A DNA stretch of 64,000 nucleotides from Cordia subcordata (taxonomy: Eukaryota; Streptophyta; Magnoliopsida; Boraginales; Cordiaceae). A model generated the notes under the pieces. It did not search any database, was not told the DNA's origin, and saw nothing but the letters and a program-made list of their open reading frames with translations. Made by a program: the position numbers and the translations under genes. The stretch covers positions 9,495,501-9,559,500 of the forward strand of contig JAPTOF010000005.1 of NCBI GenBank assembly GCA_028554755.1. Reading direction: 5' to 3'. Below, piece by piece: positions 11,294 through 24,316 of the stretch (position 1 is its first letter; every line of letters starts with the position of its first letter).

Positions 11294-13976
11294 CATGGGT
11301 ATTTTTACTGCATTTTCTTTATGCATCACATTTTCACGTTTAATAATGTTTGTATTTTCTTTTCTGATTTTAAAAACTTTTCTAGTATTTTGTAATGGTG
11401 TATGCTGCTTTTGTAAGAACAAATGGAGCCTGAGAGGGGTGGGGTTGGGGGGGCTGGAAACTGCTATGCAGAGGGCACTGCTCCGTTTTTGTCATCTGAG
11501 AAGTAGACAGAGGCTGAGTGGCAATAATAGCTGGATTTTGTTTCTTCAGTTACTAGCAGGGCCCCCCCACCCCCCTTCTAAGGCCCTCTTAAGCAGATAC
11601 TTCTCCACTGCCAATGCATGCTTTCTTTGGGCACAACACAGGCACATACATTTCCTATCTCTTTCTCTCTCCCTCTCACACACACACACACACAAAAAAA
11701 CTTTTTCATACACGAACACTGACCTACACACGTACGCAGGAACAGTCACTGACGTTGAGGTTCCATATATAAGAGGTAATGTTACCCTATGTAATTTCAA
11801 AATGAGTGTGAGATTTTTGTGGTCTTAAAATATATGGTATATATTTCTTAACAAATAAGTACGAGACCTTTTATGATCATCAAAATATGTAGTATATGCA
11901 TATGTCCTCTAAAAGGGGTGTTATTACCCATTTTGAAACTAAAGGAGATAAAATATACTTATGATAAATTATATATAGGGGGTCGGGATTTAGTGCAATT
12001 TACCAATATAAAATTACTTTTCGAGAAACAGTAGAAGTTACATTGTCTTTATTATTATTTTTTTCTTTTTTGGCATATGTATTGGTTGAGAAATTATAAG
12101 TAACATTATTTTTATTACTTATGCATCACCTCTATGTGTACGAAGTTTTCGTACGAAAGAAGGGAAAGAATTAAAAAAAAAAAAGTTAGTTATTTTAGAT
12201 GCTATCTAACTATACAGTAAGATGTGATATAGAAATCGTCAAAATAGAGTTATATACGTACCAACGTTCTTGTTTTTTCACCAATGACATGTTTGTTGCA
12301 TATGATTTACTATAATTAAGTAAGCTGGTTATATGATAGAAAATGGTGATTATGATTTAAAACTAATTATCAAATTAAAATTTAAAATAATTGAGTGAGC
12401 ATATCACATCAAAATGGTAGAATTTGGAGAAAGATGGTTTGTGAAGCATGCCAATTGACGTAAACCACGTTTGCACTAGCTGTATAACAGAAGATTATCA
12501 GTTTACTCCTTTTTTTGCCCTTTTGACCAAATTAATTTTCATGTCTTCTATTGATGTTGAAACATCTTAGGAGGATCGCCTACACGGAATTCTTGAGGCT
12601 AATAACTTTATTAAATCATAAACTTTTTATTATAACACACGATCGAGAAGGATGATTCATACTCAAAACTTAATTTGATTGGCAATTTTGTGCCCTCAAT
12701 ATTATATGAGTATTAGTTTGTATACCTCAACTCTTACGGAGTAAAAAGGGTAAAATATATAAAACTTTCTATATTTCAAAATCAATAATTATCCCTATAT
12801 TATAAAGAATATTACACAATGTCCTCAATTTTTGAATGGTTGTACAATATTCTTTATAACAAAGGGGTATTAATTTAACAATCTTTGTTATAATGGACGG
12901 GATATTATTGAATTAAAATCATAATAATTTTATACAGCTTTGATGACACAAAGAGAAAAAAAATACATTTTACTCAAATATAAATTCTAAAACGTTACGG
13001 ATATAGATCGATCAGTTTAATTTCTTTTATCAGTCATTTGATCACCATCTAATAAACATTCTGTTTTGTAGGATTTCTAGAAATTGATAAGAAGAAGAAA
13101 AAGTATAATTTTAGTCAAAATTGCCAATGTCTTTTGAAGTAAGATTGCGTTGGAAAGTGGGGTTTCACATTAAGAAGAAACTAAAGAAGTAGAAACGGAA
13201 AAGAAAGAAATTATAAAAGAAAGAATGAATAAATTAAATGAATGAATGGGTGAAAGACTGAAAAAGAAAGATCAAGAGAAAATCATATGAAATAAAAAGT
13301 GGAAAAGAAAAATATATAAAAGATGGTGTGTGCTTGTTGGAAGAGAGAGTTAGGAGTATTATGCTAATTTTTCCATTTTAGGTAGTCAATGGTGTGACCT
13401 GAATAGAAGGAAATAATAAGAAAGTTTTGCTGATCCTTTCTTTTACGCCTCTAAAACAACCGACAGCTTAACTTTTGCTCTCTCTGTCTCTCTCCACATT
13501 AATTAGTGCCAAGTATACATGGAGAACCAGTATACAAACAGACATATACGCGTATGAGTAATTTACGTGTATTAAATGTCAAGTATTTCATGTATATGAC
13601 AAGTATTATGTTTTATTGTATAAGAAAGGGGTTTGATATATAGAGGGAAAGAATGACATATAGCGATGCTTGTAAATATGCATATATTTATATATAATAC
13701 TAATTGCATGGTGGAAAGATTCTTCTATGAAGGAAAACAAAAGAAAAGAGAGAAAAAAGTGAAGAGAATATATTAGAAGAGATTTATATATGTAAAAAGT
13801 GGGAATATAATTAATATCAAAAGCTCTCTCTTTCTAAACTTTCTAAGGTACAATGAGAGAGACAGAGAGTAAAATCCAAATGAACATTTTTGCACATTAA
13901 TTAGCCTACCTAAAAAGTGGCGGGGCCAAACTATATTAAAAAAAAAAAAAAAAGAAAAAAAAAAGGGCCTGAGATG
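11294..13976. other. intergenic, AT-rich
   Basis: A 177-codon open frame at 11295-11828 runs through C/G homopolymers and a (CT)n(CA)n microsatellite (CA at 11675-11694). It looks like chance. From about 13070 the plus strand is purine-rich. Poly(A) runs at 13938-13964 lie just past the stop codon of the MATE gene. No other gene is seen. Confidence 0.45.
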
Positions 13977-15821
13977 TTACTCTAACAATGAACAATGTGT
14001 GTAGCTAGAAGATATGAGAGGAGCTGTTTCATGACAAGTTGACCTCACCAATCTGCCATGGTTAATGTACAAAATCTCTTCAAGATTTGGTGTGTTGTGA
14101 TGATGATGAGGTCCTTTTGAGTACTCTTCAGGTGATAATGAGACTGGCAAAAAATTATTCGTTGTTGTTGTAGTAGTAGTAGAGGAGGATGATTTTGTGA
14201 GCTCTTGTGCTCTCTCGACTTGAAGTGTCCAATCAGTTTTGCATAGTACACACAACATTAGGAATGCACATGAGGCCTGAGCTGCAACCAAGCCAAGCCA
14301 CAGTCCAGCGAACCCCATTTTGAGTACAAACCCCATTAAGATAGCGACCGGCATGCCAACCAAGTAGAATGATCCTAAGTTGATGTTTGCTCCAATGGTT
14401 GGCCTTGCACTCCCTCTCAGCACCCCACAGCCAGTTGTTTGCGGACAATTTCCGAGCTCACACACCCCTGCTATCGGCAATGCGATTGCTGTAAGTTGTA
14501 GAATCTCGTCATCGCTTGTGAAGAATGTGCCCCACCTGTGCCTCATCAAGGTTGTGAACAGCATGGCCGCGAGGCCTAACCCCACCGCGCACACCAGCGA
14601 CACGATCATTGATATGCGCGCCCTGGCCGGCCGGTTGGCGCCGAGCTCGTTGCCGACCCTCGTGGAAACCCCGAGGCTTAGAGATGAAGGGAAGACATAG
14701 ACTAGTGAAGTTGTTTGGATAAGTATCCCCATTGAAGCCACAGTTGCCTTTGGGTTGACTAGTAGGCCACACAGCATTATCATGAACTCATACCACCACC
14801 ACTCGAGGCAAACTGACACGCAAGTTGGCACTGCTAACGCCAGCAAGGATGACCACCCTCGAAGGCAATCCATGCTCGGAGCCACCCATGAATCTCTATA
14901 CACGCCGGAGAAGTAGATGAATGAGCAGAGCAAAATGAAGAGGTTGAGATTTGTCAACACCATTGCTATTGCAACTCCTGCAATTCCCATGCTGAGAAAC
15001 CTCACCAGAAGGAAATTTAACGGCACGTGTAGCAGAACTGAGATTGCCGAGCAATAGGTTAATGGTAGTGTAATGCTTTGAGTCCTTAGATAGATACGCA
15101 AAGGATGAAGCAATGAAAGAAAGAAGAGGTCCGGGATGGCGAAAACGATGAAAGTATGCGCCATTGATGCGATTTCTTGGTCTTGGCCACACAGCAAGAG
15201 GATTCCTTTCATGTTGATCCACATGAAAGATATGGGTATGGAAGAAGTCAGAAGAAGAAGCACTGTTCTTTGTAAAGTTAAGCCAAGAAGCTTCATTTGT
15301 TTGGCACCGTAAGCTTGGCCACAGATTGGTTCCATGCCCATGGACAAGCCTGATATGACAGAGTAGCCGGTAATGTTCGCGAAACCGATGGCTAGAGATC
15401 CACCTGCAAGCTCAAGCTCTCCAAGATAGCCAAGAAAAAGCATGGAGATCATGGCTCTTGAGTACATCAGTAGCCCTGTTATTACTGTTGGTCCTGATAT
15501 CTTCCCAATGGCTTTGATCTCTTCCAAGGCCTGAATGCAACACGTGAGCAAAAAGAACATGCAAGAAATGAGATGAGCACTTTTATTTGATCAAAAGTTA
15601 CATGAAATATATGTATGTTTACATTAAGATGATGATGCATGATGATCAATAGTGTGTGTGTGTGTGTGTTCTTTTTTTTTTACCTCAGAAGGGGTTGGCC
15701 ATCTATGAAGTGCTTCATCATCATCAGCCGTGTGAAGATCCATGTTTTTGTTGGGGTTTTTGAAAGGGGTAGTTTTATTAGAGACAAATGGGGATGCTGA
15801 AGATGGCTTTGAGTTGCACAT
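13977..15821 (-). CDS. MATE efflux transporter, DETOXIFICATION 48-52 clade
   Basis: This is a multidrug and toxic compound extrusion (MATE) carrier, a membrane antiporter that exports small organic compounds. Two exons are joined at 15684-15821 and 13977-15530 by a 153-bp intron with GT (15683) and AG (15531) ends in phase 0, giving 563 aa, normal for the family. Exon 1 gives 46 residues ending HRWPTPSE and exon 2 starts ALEEIKAIGKISGPT. Family landmarks include MEPICGQAYGAK, LLLCGQDQEI, YLRTQ, VSVCLEWWWYE, STRVGNELGANRP and CELGNCPQTTGCGVLRGSARP. The hydrophobic pattern fits twelve membrane helices in two halves. The C-terminal tail is low complexity (Ser/Thr run, four His) and ends with a charged HETAPLI stretch. 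Relatives in this clade (Arabidopsis BCD1, ADP1) sit in endomembranes and affect growth, hormone and iron responses; that role is inferred here. No damage is seen. Confidence 0.95.
15652..15669. repeat. (GT)n microsatellite in the MATE intron
   Basis: A GT/CA dinucleotide tract lies about 15 bp inside the 5' donor end of the single MATE intron. On the coding strand it follows a poly(A) run. Confidence 0.9.
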
Positions 15822-16955
15822 AGCTCTATATTTAACTATCTATATCTATATATCTATCTATCTATCTTTGTGATAAGAGAAGCTAACTTTGCTAACTTGG
15901 GTGAGATGCTATTAATGAGGCTGAGAGTATAAAAAGGAAAATCCTGTTTGGCTTGTTTTCTCTGTGTTTTGGAGCTTTGGATTGCAGTATGGGGTGCAAA
16001 GATGTGTGTTACATATATATACACACATGGAAGGATTCGGTCCCACTATTTGCTTCTAGTAACGTGTCAATTTGAGATCAAAATACCATGAAAAGCAGCT
16101 ATATAATTCTTTGGGTGAAAGATGTGTGTATGTGTTTTTTTTTTTTTTTGGGGGGGTTTTGGGGTTTTTTTTTGGGGACCTATCTTTTCACCCCCTTACC
16201 TTTCACTTTCTCCCTCCTCAAAAAAATTACATGTATTTTGCCTCATTCTTCTTCTTGTTGAGACATGTTGGATCGATAAACGTGTTTTCGTAAACATTAT
16301 ACCTAATAAATAGTGGAAGACACATGGTTTAGAGGGTTTTGGATCGTTCGTGATGACGTCACCATAAGTTGTAAAAGTTTACGAACTTGATCTATATCGC
16401 TATTGATTACCGCCATTAACAAATCCGCGTAATGTTATACAAATCAAGTTTGGAAACTTTCATGGTGTGGAAATCTTATCTACTAGTTAAAAAGAAATGA
16501 TTGGTGACTAGATGTGTATTATACCACCGTCCAACCAGCAGGCTTCAATCCAAGAAGCTTGGCTTCCTAGTTTGATAAGGAAAGGCATTTTCGCTACCAA
16601 ATTGTGATGCTAATAGTTTAATCAGTCTTTTCGGTTAAGCCTAAAGGGATAATCTTTCGAAACCTAATTTTTTTAGGTTTTGTGATTTCTATTAATCCTC
16701 CTTTTACCTCTTCACCCGTTCACCCTTCTCTATATAATAGAATCTTTGTCATCTACAACGCAAAAGCGAGTTTTTACGTTTAGTATACAAAATCTTACCA
16801 TATAAAGAAGAGAGTTGAACGAGCAAGATAAAGCATTGCTCGAAAAAGAGAACACGGGGGAATAAGAAGATTATCAGGAATCTGGTAGTGGAATGAATGG
16901 CAAGCAATGAAATTCCGTCTAGTTGTATTTTGAAATGACGCAGCATATTGGCATA

Positions 16956-16977
16956 TCTCTCTCTCTCTATCTCTCTC

Positions 16978-17024
<47 letters not shown>
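16956..17024. repeat. compound (CT)n-(TA)n microsatellite
   Basis: CT repeats (16956-16978) pass directly into TA repeats (16979-17024). This generates false open frames on the minus strand. Confidence 0.85.
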
Positions 17025-17026
<2 letters not shown>

Positions 17027-18705
17027 ACGGGGGCAGTGATGGAGTACTGTGGCCATGAAAATTGCTTGTTGGCATGTTGCAAGGCAAAGACTATGCTCGT
17101 AGAATTCCCGTCACAACCCATGTGATGTACAACAGTGCCCGGCATGACTGGTATATATGTTGCCTAACAACGCCGTTTTGGCCACTTGCCCAATTTGAGA
17201 GCTACATGTTATTTTTTCAGGGTCCATTTGGTTTTTGGCTCCATGCTTCTCTCTCACTCTCTTAAATACGTAGGAAAATTTCGGATGAAAAAAAAAAGCA
17301 ACAAATTTTGTGGAAGTGGATATATTTTGTGATTCTAGATGATATGAAAATTAGGTCTCCTTAACAAGTTGGAAGCTTCACTACTACTCTTAACATGCGA
17401 AGAAAGACGTGCATTAGTTAGGTAAATTAGGTCAGAAGAATGTTCCTTGTTACATATACCCGAAACCAACATAAGTGAGTAGACGGAGAATATTTAAAGA
17501 CCTGAGCCACCTCTTTCTAAGAAACTATGAACAATATAAGTAACTATGAGGAAAAAAAAAAAAAAAAGAAAAAGAAAGAAAGAAAGAAAAGGGCCCTCCT
17601 CCCAAAAGGGTTCGTAGTGATTAAGTCCAAACAACTGTTTATCAAAAACACACGGATATGGAAACTCTCAAGGCCAACTTGCGTTCAAGTGACATCTGAG
17701 TCGGAGATTTTCTTGAAATTAATCGATTGCATCAGATACTCAAACGATAAACACCTCTTTTGGAGGGGGGGCCTTGATGCAGGACTTTTTCCTTCAACCT
17801 TAAATCCCAACACCAAATAAATCCAAGATTTGTTGATGTTGTTAAGAGATCATATCATGGATGACTTGGCTAGAAACAGATGTTAAGTCATGAGATCAAC
17901 ACACACAGCTGGTGGGGATTCTAAGTGGACAAAAGTGTCAAAATCTTGGTGCAATGTTCCTTTTTTTTTTTTTTTTTTTCCCACCCTTCTTTTCATCTAC
18001 AATTAAAAAGTTTATCTCTATTATCAATAAATTATTAGTTGAAATAGTAATAATCCACTCTCCATTAAGAAGAAAAGACAAGTTCAAATCCTAGAGAGTG
18101 CACTTGTTGGAAGAACTTTTCTCTAACTGCTCCTAACTCGATAAATATTAGTCTCAAATTTAGTATGATTTAGAGATATTCTAGCTCAAAGCAAAAAAAA
18201 AAAAAACTTATCTTTGTTGGGTTGGGGGGAGGGGGGGGTGGTGCGGTCATTGTAATATAATATTATGTATATCATGCAAAAGGGACCACTATGCTTAATG
18301 GGGGTGACAGTAATATGGGTGTGTATAATAGAACACCGGCAGATGGAAGAAAGGAAACAACACTTTGAGAGACAACTACGTGCTACAATTGTAACCATTT
18401 AATTTGTAGCCCTTTTTTCACAACAAGAGATGAGTGTGTTTTCTTTTTTCCCCTCCCTCTCTTCAAGTGGGGGCCTATTTCTTCTGCTTCTGCGTCTCTC
18501 TGTTTTGTTTTATTTTATTTTATTTTCTTCACTGTCTCAGCAACTTCAAGAATCAGCTTTGCTTTTGTTAGTTTGCATAAAGATAAATAATTTTCGTCTG
18601 AAAACCATATCCCCATGTCACAGACTCATGTATGAACGAGTGTGCTCTCACCCTGCATACTGCACGTGTAGAAGTAACAGTTCTGTTAAAAACTGCTTGC
18701 ATTGC

Positions 18706-18802
18706 TTTGGTTCTGTACTAGAGTAAGGTTCCCTCATAAATTTAGGGCATCGATTTGGTTCTGTACTAGAGTGAGGATTCCCCCACAAATTTAGGGCATC
18801 GA
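18706..18802. repeat. 48-49 bp tandem duplication
   Basis: Unit 1 (18706-18753) and unit 2 (18754-18802) both begin tttggttctgtactagagt and end atttagggcatcga. They differ at a few bases and one indel. No function is evident. Confidence 0.85.
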
Positions 18803-19080
18803 TCACGCTCCCTTCCCATCATTCATCAAACGTATGTTAACAATTCATATTCGTTACGCATCACTTCGATCCACTCCATCCGTTAATTGCGTATAAACAA
18901 TATTGGTAACAAGTGAAAATGCACTTGCAAATAGGGTTCATCAGAAGTTGATACCATTAAGAAAAATGAAAGTTGATCAAAGTTGAAAGACCTGATTTAT
19001 GCTTTGGGTCATCAGAGACGTGATTGCAACAACTTATTCTTAAGCAAGAATGTAAGCAAAACTTCCCTATCACACTTCAT

Positions 19081-19214
19081 TTAGAGCCTGTTTGGCTCTG
19101 CTTATTTTGCAGCTTATAAGCTCCTAAAAAAAAAAAAAAAAACACCTCCCTTCATGTTTTTTTTACTATTTGCAGCTTATAAGTCCCAAATAAACTTAGC
19201 CAAACAGGCTGTTA
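19081..19214. mobile_element. Tourist-like (PIF/Harbinger) MITE, copy 2
   Basis: A 128-bp element (19084-19211) has TIRs AGCCTGTTTGGCT and AGCCAAACAGGCT, with a single mismatch at the outermost base, and TTA at 19081-19083 and 19212-19214. The inner arms carry AGCTTATAAG palindromes as in the copy at 7016-7141, so the two belong to one family. It contains a long internal A run. Confidence 0.78.
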
Positions 19215-22200
19215 CCCTTTCAGACGCAACTTGACCATTGGGGCTGCATAAGTAAGACTGCAAGAACTTTTCAACATTATTCATATATAGTCGCCAAATT
19301 ATATATTAATAGAGTCCCATTTTAACTCCCTTTCAGCTTTAGTGCCTGTGCAGCTGTATATTAAATTTCACAAGCACAACAGTTCTCTAAAACATAAAGG
19401 AAACAGATTCATTGAATTTAGGCATCCCTTTTCTTCCCAAGCATAAGCATTCCACAACATACGGGAAACAGATTCATTGATCTTAGTCATCTCTTTTCTT
19501 CCAGAAAGGGATGGTTGATCTTTCTTCGCGGACGCACCCTCACGTGCACACTAGAAACACGTGTGCCCGCTTGCACATGCAGCATAAATTGCACACAGAT
19601 TAGCTGCAAATATTTGATTTTACATGTTTAGGGCTTTCTGATTCAATAGGTCCGAAAAACAAGAATCTGATATACATACTAGAACTACTACTAATCTATG
19701 TTAAATATAGAAGGTAGAATGCACAAGTAAAATCCTTTCACTTTTGTAAGTTATTCCCTTACTCCAACATCGTCGGTTTCTCCAGTACAAACACAGGGAA
19801 GAAGGGGAGGGGGTGTGGAGAGGGGGCGTGTGGAGGCTGCCATCTTTTGTGCAGTTACTATCACTAGTGATAGTCCATGTTATATTCCAGTTAGTGGTAA
19901 TTAAAGCATCAGTAGGGAAAGGAGCCAGCATATTCTTGAATTTGACAATGTGTACTACTTTGTCATTAAGGCCAAGTTCATGTAAAATTTGAATGGTGCT
20001 TAAATGTATCGTACTACGAGACAGCTTTCTAAATGTTTCTTAAGCACTGGTAAGATGCATGACAAAGGGCACTGAACAGACCAATCTTTTATGGATACTG
20101 ATAAGTGCAACAACCATAAGAATTTATTCCAAGATTCAGATGTAAGCAAAAAAGAGAATAATGATTAAGGGCCCTCCATAAAAATCAGCTAAGCTTTCCA
20201 GAAATGATCAGAGTATGTTAAGACATGTCATTATCAAAATCTCAATCAGCAAAGCTCACCAAATAGTTCATTCCCAACCACTAGGCACAAAACTAATTCA
20301 CCAATTCGAGACACATGCTGCATCAGATTCCAGAATATCATAATTATCCCAATACAGACAATCAACACTGCTAAAAGAAATTATATTTTTTCTCTAAGAA
20401 TAAATCAGTGATGAGTGACTTATCTTGATTGGGAAAAAGTGACTTGAGAATGATGGATTCTTCAGCAGCAGAAACTTTCCTTCCCATGGACGATTGGCAA
20501 TAAAGCACCACTGCTTCATTGTTTCCAAAAAATTCTCACCCAAGTCCAGACAACTTATTATGCACAACATATAGTCACAACCATCCATCCTATTAAATTA
20601 ACTATTTGCACAGAGAGACTTCTTCCATGAGTATAAAATGTTCTATCATAGCATTATCATGCAAGATTCTAATATTACATAAAATAGACAGATACACCGC
20701 CTTCCAAGATGAGCTGGCAATAAGCATGTTGGATGGGGAATGTTCATAAGGTGTGAAGTTAAAAATATTCGAAGGAGAAAAAGACATGAATATGACAGAA
20801 CAGTGTACTTTTTACCTTCATTTGAGATGAGGTTAAAACTAACATCTCCCTTATATTTCACAAATCAGGATAGGAATAAAAATGGACGTGAGTGTTGCTT
20901 CTCCTAGAAGCACTTCAGGTCATTTTAATGCAGTCTAATTACCAGAAAGAGAACCATAATCTATCAGCAATACTTACTAGGTCAACAGCGAGTCATGTTA
21001 TCATTTATTTTCTTCGGAAATTGAGATCCTTCCAAAGCTGATACTGTATGAAAGAGAACAGCAGGCTCAGACTGATGGAGAGGCTTGATATTTTACACAG
21101 AAATTGGCTTCATTTAAAATTTTCAATAAGTTTCTTCACTGAAATTAATACCAAATGAGCAGAACTCTATTTACAAATATTGAGGCATATCCCTTTCTGC
21201 ATTGATAAAAATGGGAAAATAGTTTAATACAAGACAATACCTTATTGTGGGCCCGGAATTTTCAATCCTTAGATTGAAAAATAGTAAAAGAAAGGTCAGA
21301 AATCTACTAGCGAAGATTATCCTTTCATGCGGATGATGCAGGGGATTCATCAGCATCATATAGCTCACTTTCTAAGCAGACATCAGAACCTGTAAATAAA
21401 GAATAAGATTGTACACTAACCTTGCAATGAAAACAAATTCATGAAAGCAGTCGAGGAAGAAAATTTTACTTTAATATTCATGACAACAATCACAAACAAC
21501 CTCATAAGGGTAAGGTGTAGGATTTTACACACTGCTATTTTTCTGTAATACATGTGTGACATCAATCAAATACAGTAATGATTATAAAGTTTTTACAAAT
21601 AGGACTGACAAACAAAATGCACATGTACCACAAAACCTGAAGATAACAGTGCAAATTTTCTAAAATCTTTGCAGACATTATAAAATTAAGGGCCTTGTTG
21701 GTTTTAAATCTGAAACCAGCAGAAAAGGCCACATAATAAAATAAGGGCCTAGTTACTTCTAAATTTTAAACTGGAAGAAAAGGCCACAGACAAAAAAGAA
21801 TCTACCAGAAGTAAGCCCAAATCCAGATCTTCATATACCATTTTATTCCACTCATTCAGGTCACTTAAGCAATTACAAAACAAACACATCGCCTAGCAAA
21901 AGACAAACACTTCGCCAAAGCACCTCACAGTGTTTCCTGCCAGAGCACAAAATTTACAGAAAACACATTGGTTAATGCATCTCATTAAGTAAATTAAGCA
22001 AGAAATCCTAACCCCTCATATGAGACGACTATTAATCTCATGCAAAGACTAAACATATGATGCAGACTAGCCAACTGAGAGACTCTTAAGATTTTCTCAC
22101 CAACAATTACAGACAACCAAGATTCAACGGGAAATGTGACTTCAGGTAGAATATAGGTGCTACATGAATGGCCTAAACCAATAAAACAACAAGACTATTC

Positions 22201-23160
22201 CCCAATCATAAACTCAGGCGCCATGTAGGATGCAGTTTGAAGTAACTAACAAAGCCACAAGATCAAGTCAACGAGATTCAGGAGAAATTCAATCAATATG
22301 GATTATAGTCAAAAAACAAAGAAAGGGCTATCCTCAAAAATGGACAATCAATAATCTAAAATGAGTAGATTATTGTGCTAAAATATATAAAATCATGAAA
22401 CATATTGTTTGTTCACCATTTTTCACAAGTTACATCATAAAGCCTGACAAAAAGCTGCTTGAAGATCAGATAAACCACCAGTACAGCATGAATTATGTCT
22501 AGGTGATCATCAGCAGTATGTAAGCTTTCACCCTCTACGTTCTTTAGAGTCTGCAGCTCCATGTGAATTCTCTTGCACAACATGAAGATTGTACATCATG
22601 GGGGAATTAGTTAAACTAACTGGTATCTGAGTCTTTCCACTACCAGCTTGTATATGAGTTTAATGAGTCTATGCATGGTAATGTTTACAGAATTACTTGG
22701 TGGGCTTGCCTATATAAAATTGTTTGACAAGAGGTAACATGTCCAATATTACGACTGATGCTCGCATACATCAGTTACTGCAAATGCCTAATAATATGTA
22801 CCATTTCCTTGATTAGTTTATAGAATTTCCTTAAAGATATTGGTGGAGTCAACTTATTATCTTTTTCAGAGTATGGTAATTGCACAATGTAGTCTATAAA
22901 TCTAAATCAATAAAAGGATACAAGTAGAGAGATGCCTGAGTAACTAACAATCTCTCTTCCAAAAGTTTGATCTATGTGAACCCTTCTTTCTGTTTTGTGT
23001 TCAGAAAAGAAAAAAGTGCTAACTGAAATGGACACATACTTCTTTAGACCTCACAGGATCAGGGACAACGCAAATCTCCCAAAAACTTTTCTACTACAAT
23101 CATGTGCTGTATTCATGCTTACAGATGAATATGAGAACATCAGAAGTAATGACAGATACC
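19215..23160 (-). other. intergenic with unidentified exon-like stretches
   Basis: No gene could be named, but the minus strand has several stretches that read like exons. At 21391-21324 an acceptor (tttatttacag) is followed by an open frame SDVCLESELYDADESPASSA and a stop. At about 20510-20395 a frame contains MGRKVSAAEESIILKSLF. At about 20790-20710 a frame contains SFSPSNIFNFTPYEHSPSN. At about 20040-19840 a frame contains ELGLNDKVVHIVKFKNMLAP. They may be exons of an unrecognised gene, relics of one, or chance. An imperfect tandem pair of about 54 bp starting taaaat(t)aagggcc lies at about 21681-21788. Confidence 0.3.
21681..21788. repeat. imperfect ~54 bp tandem duplication
   Basis: Two diverged units each start with 'taaaataagggcc' and end with 'agaaaaggccaca'. 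The middle has diverged. Confidence 0.6.
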
Positions 23161-23330
23161 TCATTGGTGGAGCCTCAAATTTCCACCTCTTGTTAGAGGA
23201 ATAGCCAAGACAGCAATGAGTCATCTGAAAAATGCTGAAACAGCTGCGACAGCCAAGCCAATGCCAGAGAATTACCAACACCAAATAGCTGATCCAATGG
23301 TCCACTTCCAACAGAGACTCAGAAGACAAC
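23161..23330 (-). pseudogene. sucrose-transporter (SUC4/SUT4-like) relic, last exon
   Basis: This is the terminal exon of a dead sucrose/proton symporter gene. After an acceptor at 23331-23333 (gggaacag) the minus strand reads VVF-stop-VSVGSGPLDQLFGVGNS. After a small frameshift it reads AVAAVSAF, a stop, then LIAVLAIP, and ends at a TGA (23161-23163). The family pattern at this place is VSxGSGPWDQLFGGGNSPA...LAIPR, so the match is specific. Damage includes two in-frame stops, a frameshift and W-to-L and G-to-V changes in the motif. The preceding exons lie at 36099-36994, beyond about 12.8 kb of retroelement-filled DNA. The intron position after the VPQ/VPA residues fits the normal SUC4 exon plan. 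It is non-functional. Confidence 0.8.
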
Positions 23331-23840
23331 CTGTTCCCATAATCAAGTATCATCATCTAAATGGCCAAATTCTGAAACAATCAGTGAAATAAATGCTGAA
23401 GAAATCTGAAACAATCAGTAAACTAAATTCTGAAGAAAACATAGCTTATTTCCATTGCGTTTAAGGAAGTATTCTGTTAACTGGTTATGATCTCACTAGA
23501 CTTCACAACTAGAGACATTTCAAACAGATTACAGCATTTAAAGTACCCACTGCATTACATAATGAACCATTTAATGCCCATTGTCCTAAAATAGGATACT
23601 TCAATTATTAACATATCATATTTTGTTACTACATAATAATAATTAATCTTCTCAGGCTCACTTATTTGTTCATATGCAAAACAATACGAAACTCCTTTTT
23701 GAATACCCTGTTACTTTCCCCTTAAACATAATAGTCAAATCTCTAAATTTTACATTATTTTGAGAATAAGGTGCAGACCTAAAATCATCTGCTTTATATC
23801 CGTAAGCTAACAATCACGTACATTTTCTACATCAACCAAC
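23331..23840. other. former SUT intron sequence, 5' flank of outer Copia
   Basis: Non-coding AT-rich DNA between the SUT last exon and the first LTR. Nothing else is recognised. Confidence 0.4.
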
Positions 23841-24037
23841 TGATAAGGATATAGTTTGAAGAATCTAGAATGTTCTATAATATCTCTTGTAACCAACTTG
23901 TGTACAGTTAGTTAGGGAATAGTGATAGCTAAGGCAGAAAATCTTAGTTAAGCAGCTGCCTATAAATATCTGATTCCATGTACAGAAATCATTATGAAAT
24001 AAATGTATCTCTCAAAATTCTCTCTCAACTACTCTCA
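23841..24037 (+). repeat. outer Copia 5' LTR
   Basis: It begins TGATAAGGATATAG and ends CTACTCTCA. It matches 33725-33920 nearly throughout and is followed by the primer-binding site. Confidence 0.9.
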
Positions 24038-24040
24038 TTA

Positions 24041-24058
24041 TGGTATTCAGGGCCAGGC
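24041..24058 (+). promoter_or_regulatory. primer-binding site (tRNA-iMet type), outer Copia
   Basis: The sequence tggtattcagggccaggc is a slightly mutated form of the TGGTATCAGAGC site used by many plant Copia elements, three bases past the LTR end. Confidence 0.75.
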
Positions 24059-24316
24059 ACATCCCTGGAACTGAATTTTTTTTCAACAGCTATATACATA
24101 ACTGTCATCTTCCCAACAAAACCGTAGGGTTTCTGATACAGAGATCTCCATTAAAGCTCCATCTCCAAGCTTCCAGACCTTCTCAAATCTCAGTTGAAGG
24201 TGCATCTCTATAGGCGCATCTTTCTATTGGATTAGATTTTCCTTTTCTCTGCTCCACTGAAAAGCCCAGCTCATACACATCAAACTGCTTCTACAAAGCT
24301 TCGGTTCAATTCTCCC

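Larger units (their letters stand above)
15822..19080. other. MATE upstream region and intergenic DNA
   Basis: Just 5' of the MATE start codon is a (TATC)n tract at about 15837-15868, probably in the 5' UTR. A minus-strand TATATATA at about 16013-16021 is a possible TATA element, unproven. Further on are T/G homopolymers at 16135-16175, a (CT)n-(TA)n compound microsatellite at 16956-17024, a (GAAA)n tract at about 17563-17590 and a 48-bp tandem duplication at 18706-18802. No gene is supported. Confidence 0.45.

Noticed and set aside
11295..11828. 177-codon open reading frame
   Set aside because: Runs through homopolymers and a (CT)n(CA)n microsatellite, with no domain or codon signal.
14380..14772. 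Open frames on both strands inside the MATE gene
   Set aside because: Shadows of the GC-richer MATE exon; the coding frame explains the sequence.
16072..16313. Small plus-strand open frames upstream of the MATE gene
   Set aside because: Driven by T and G homopolymers.
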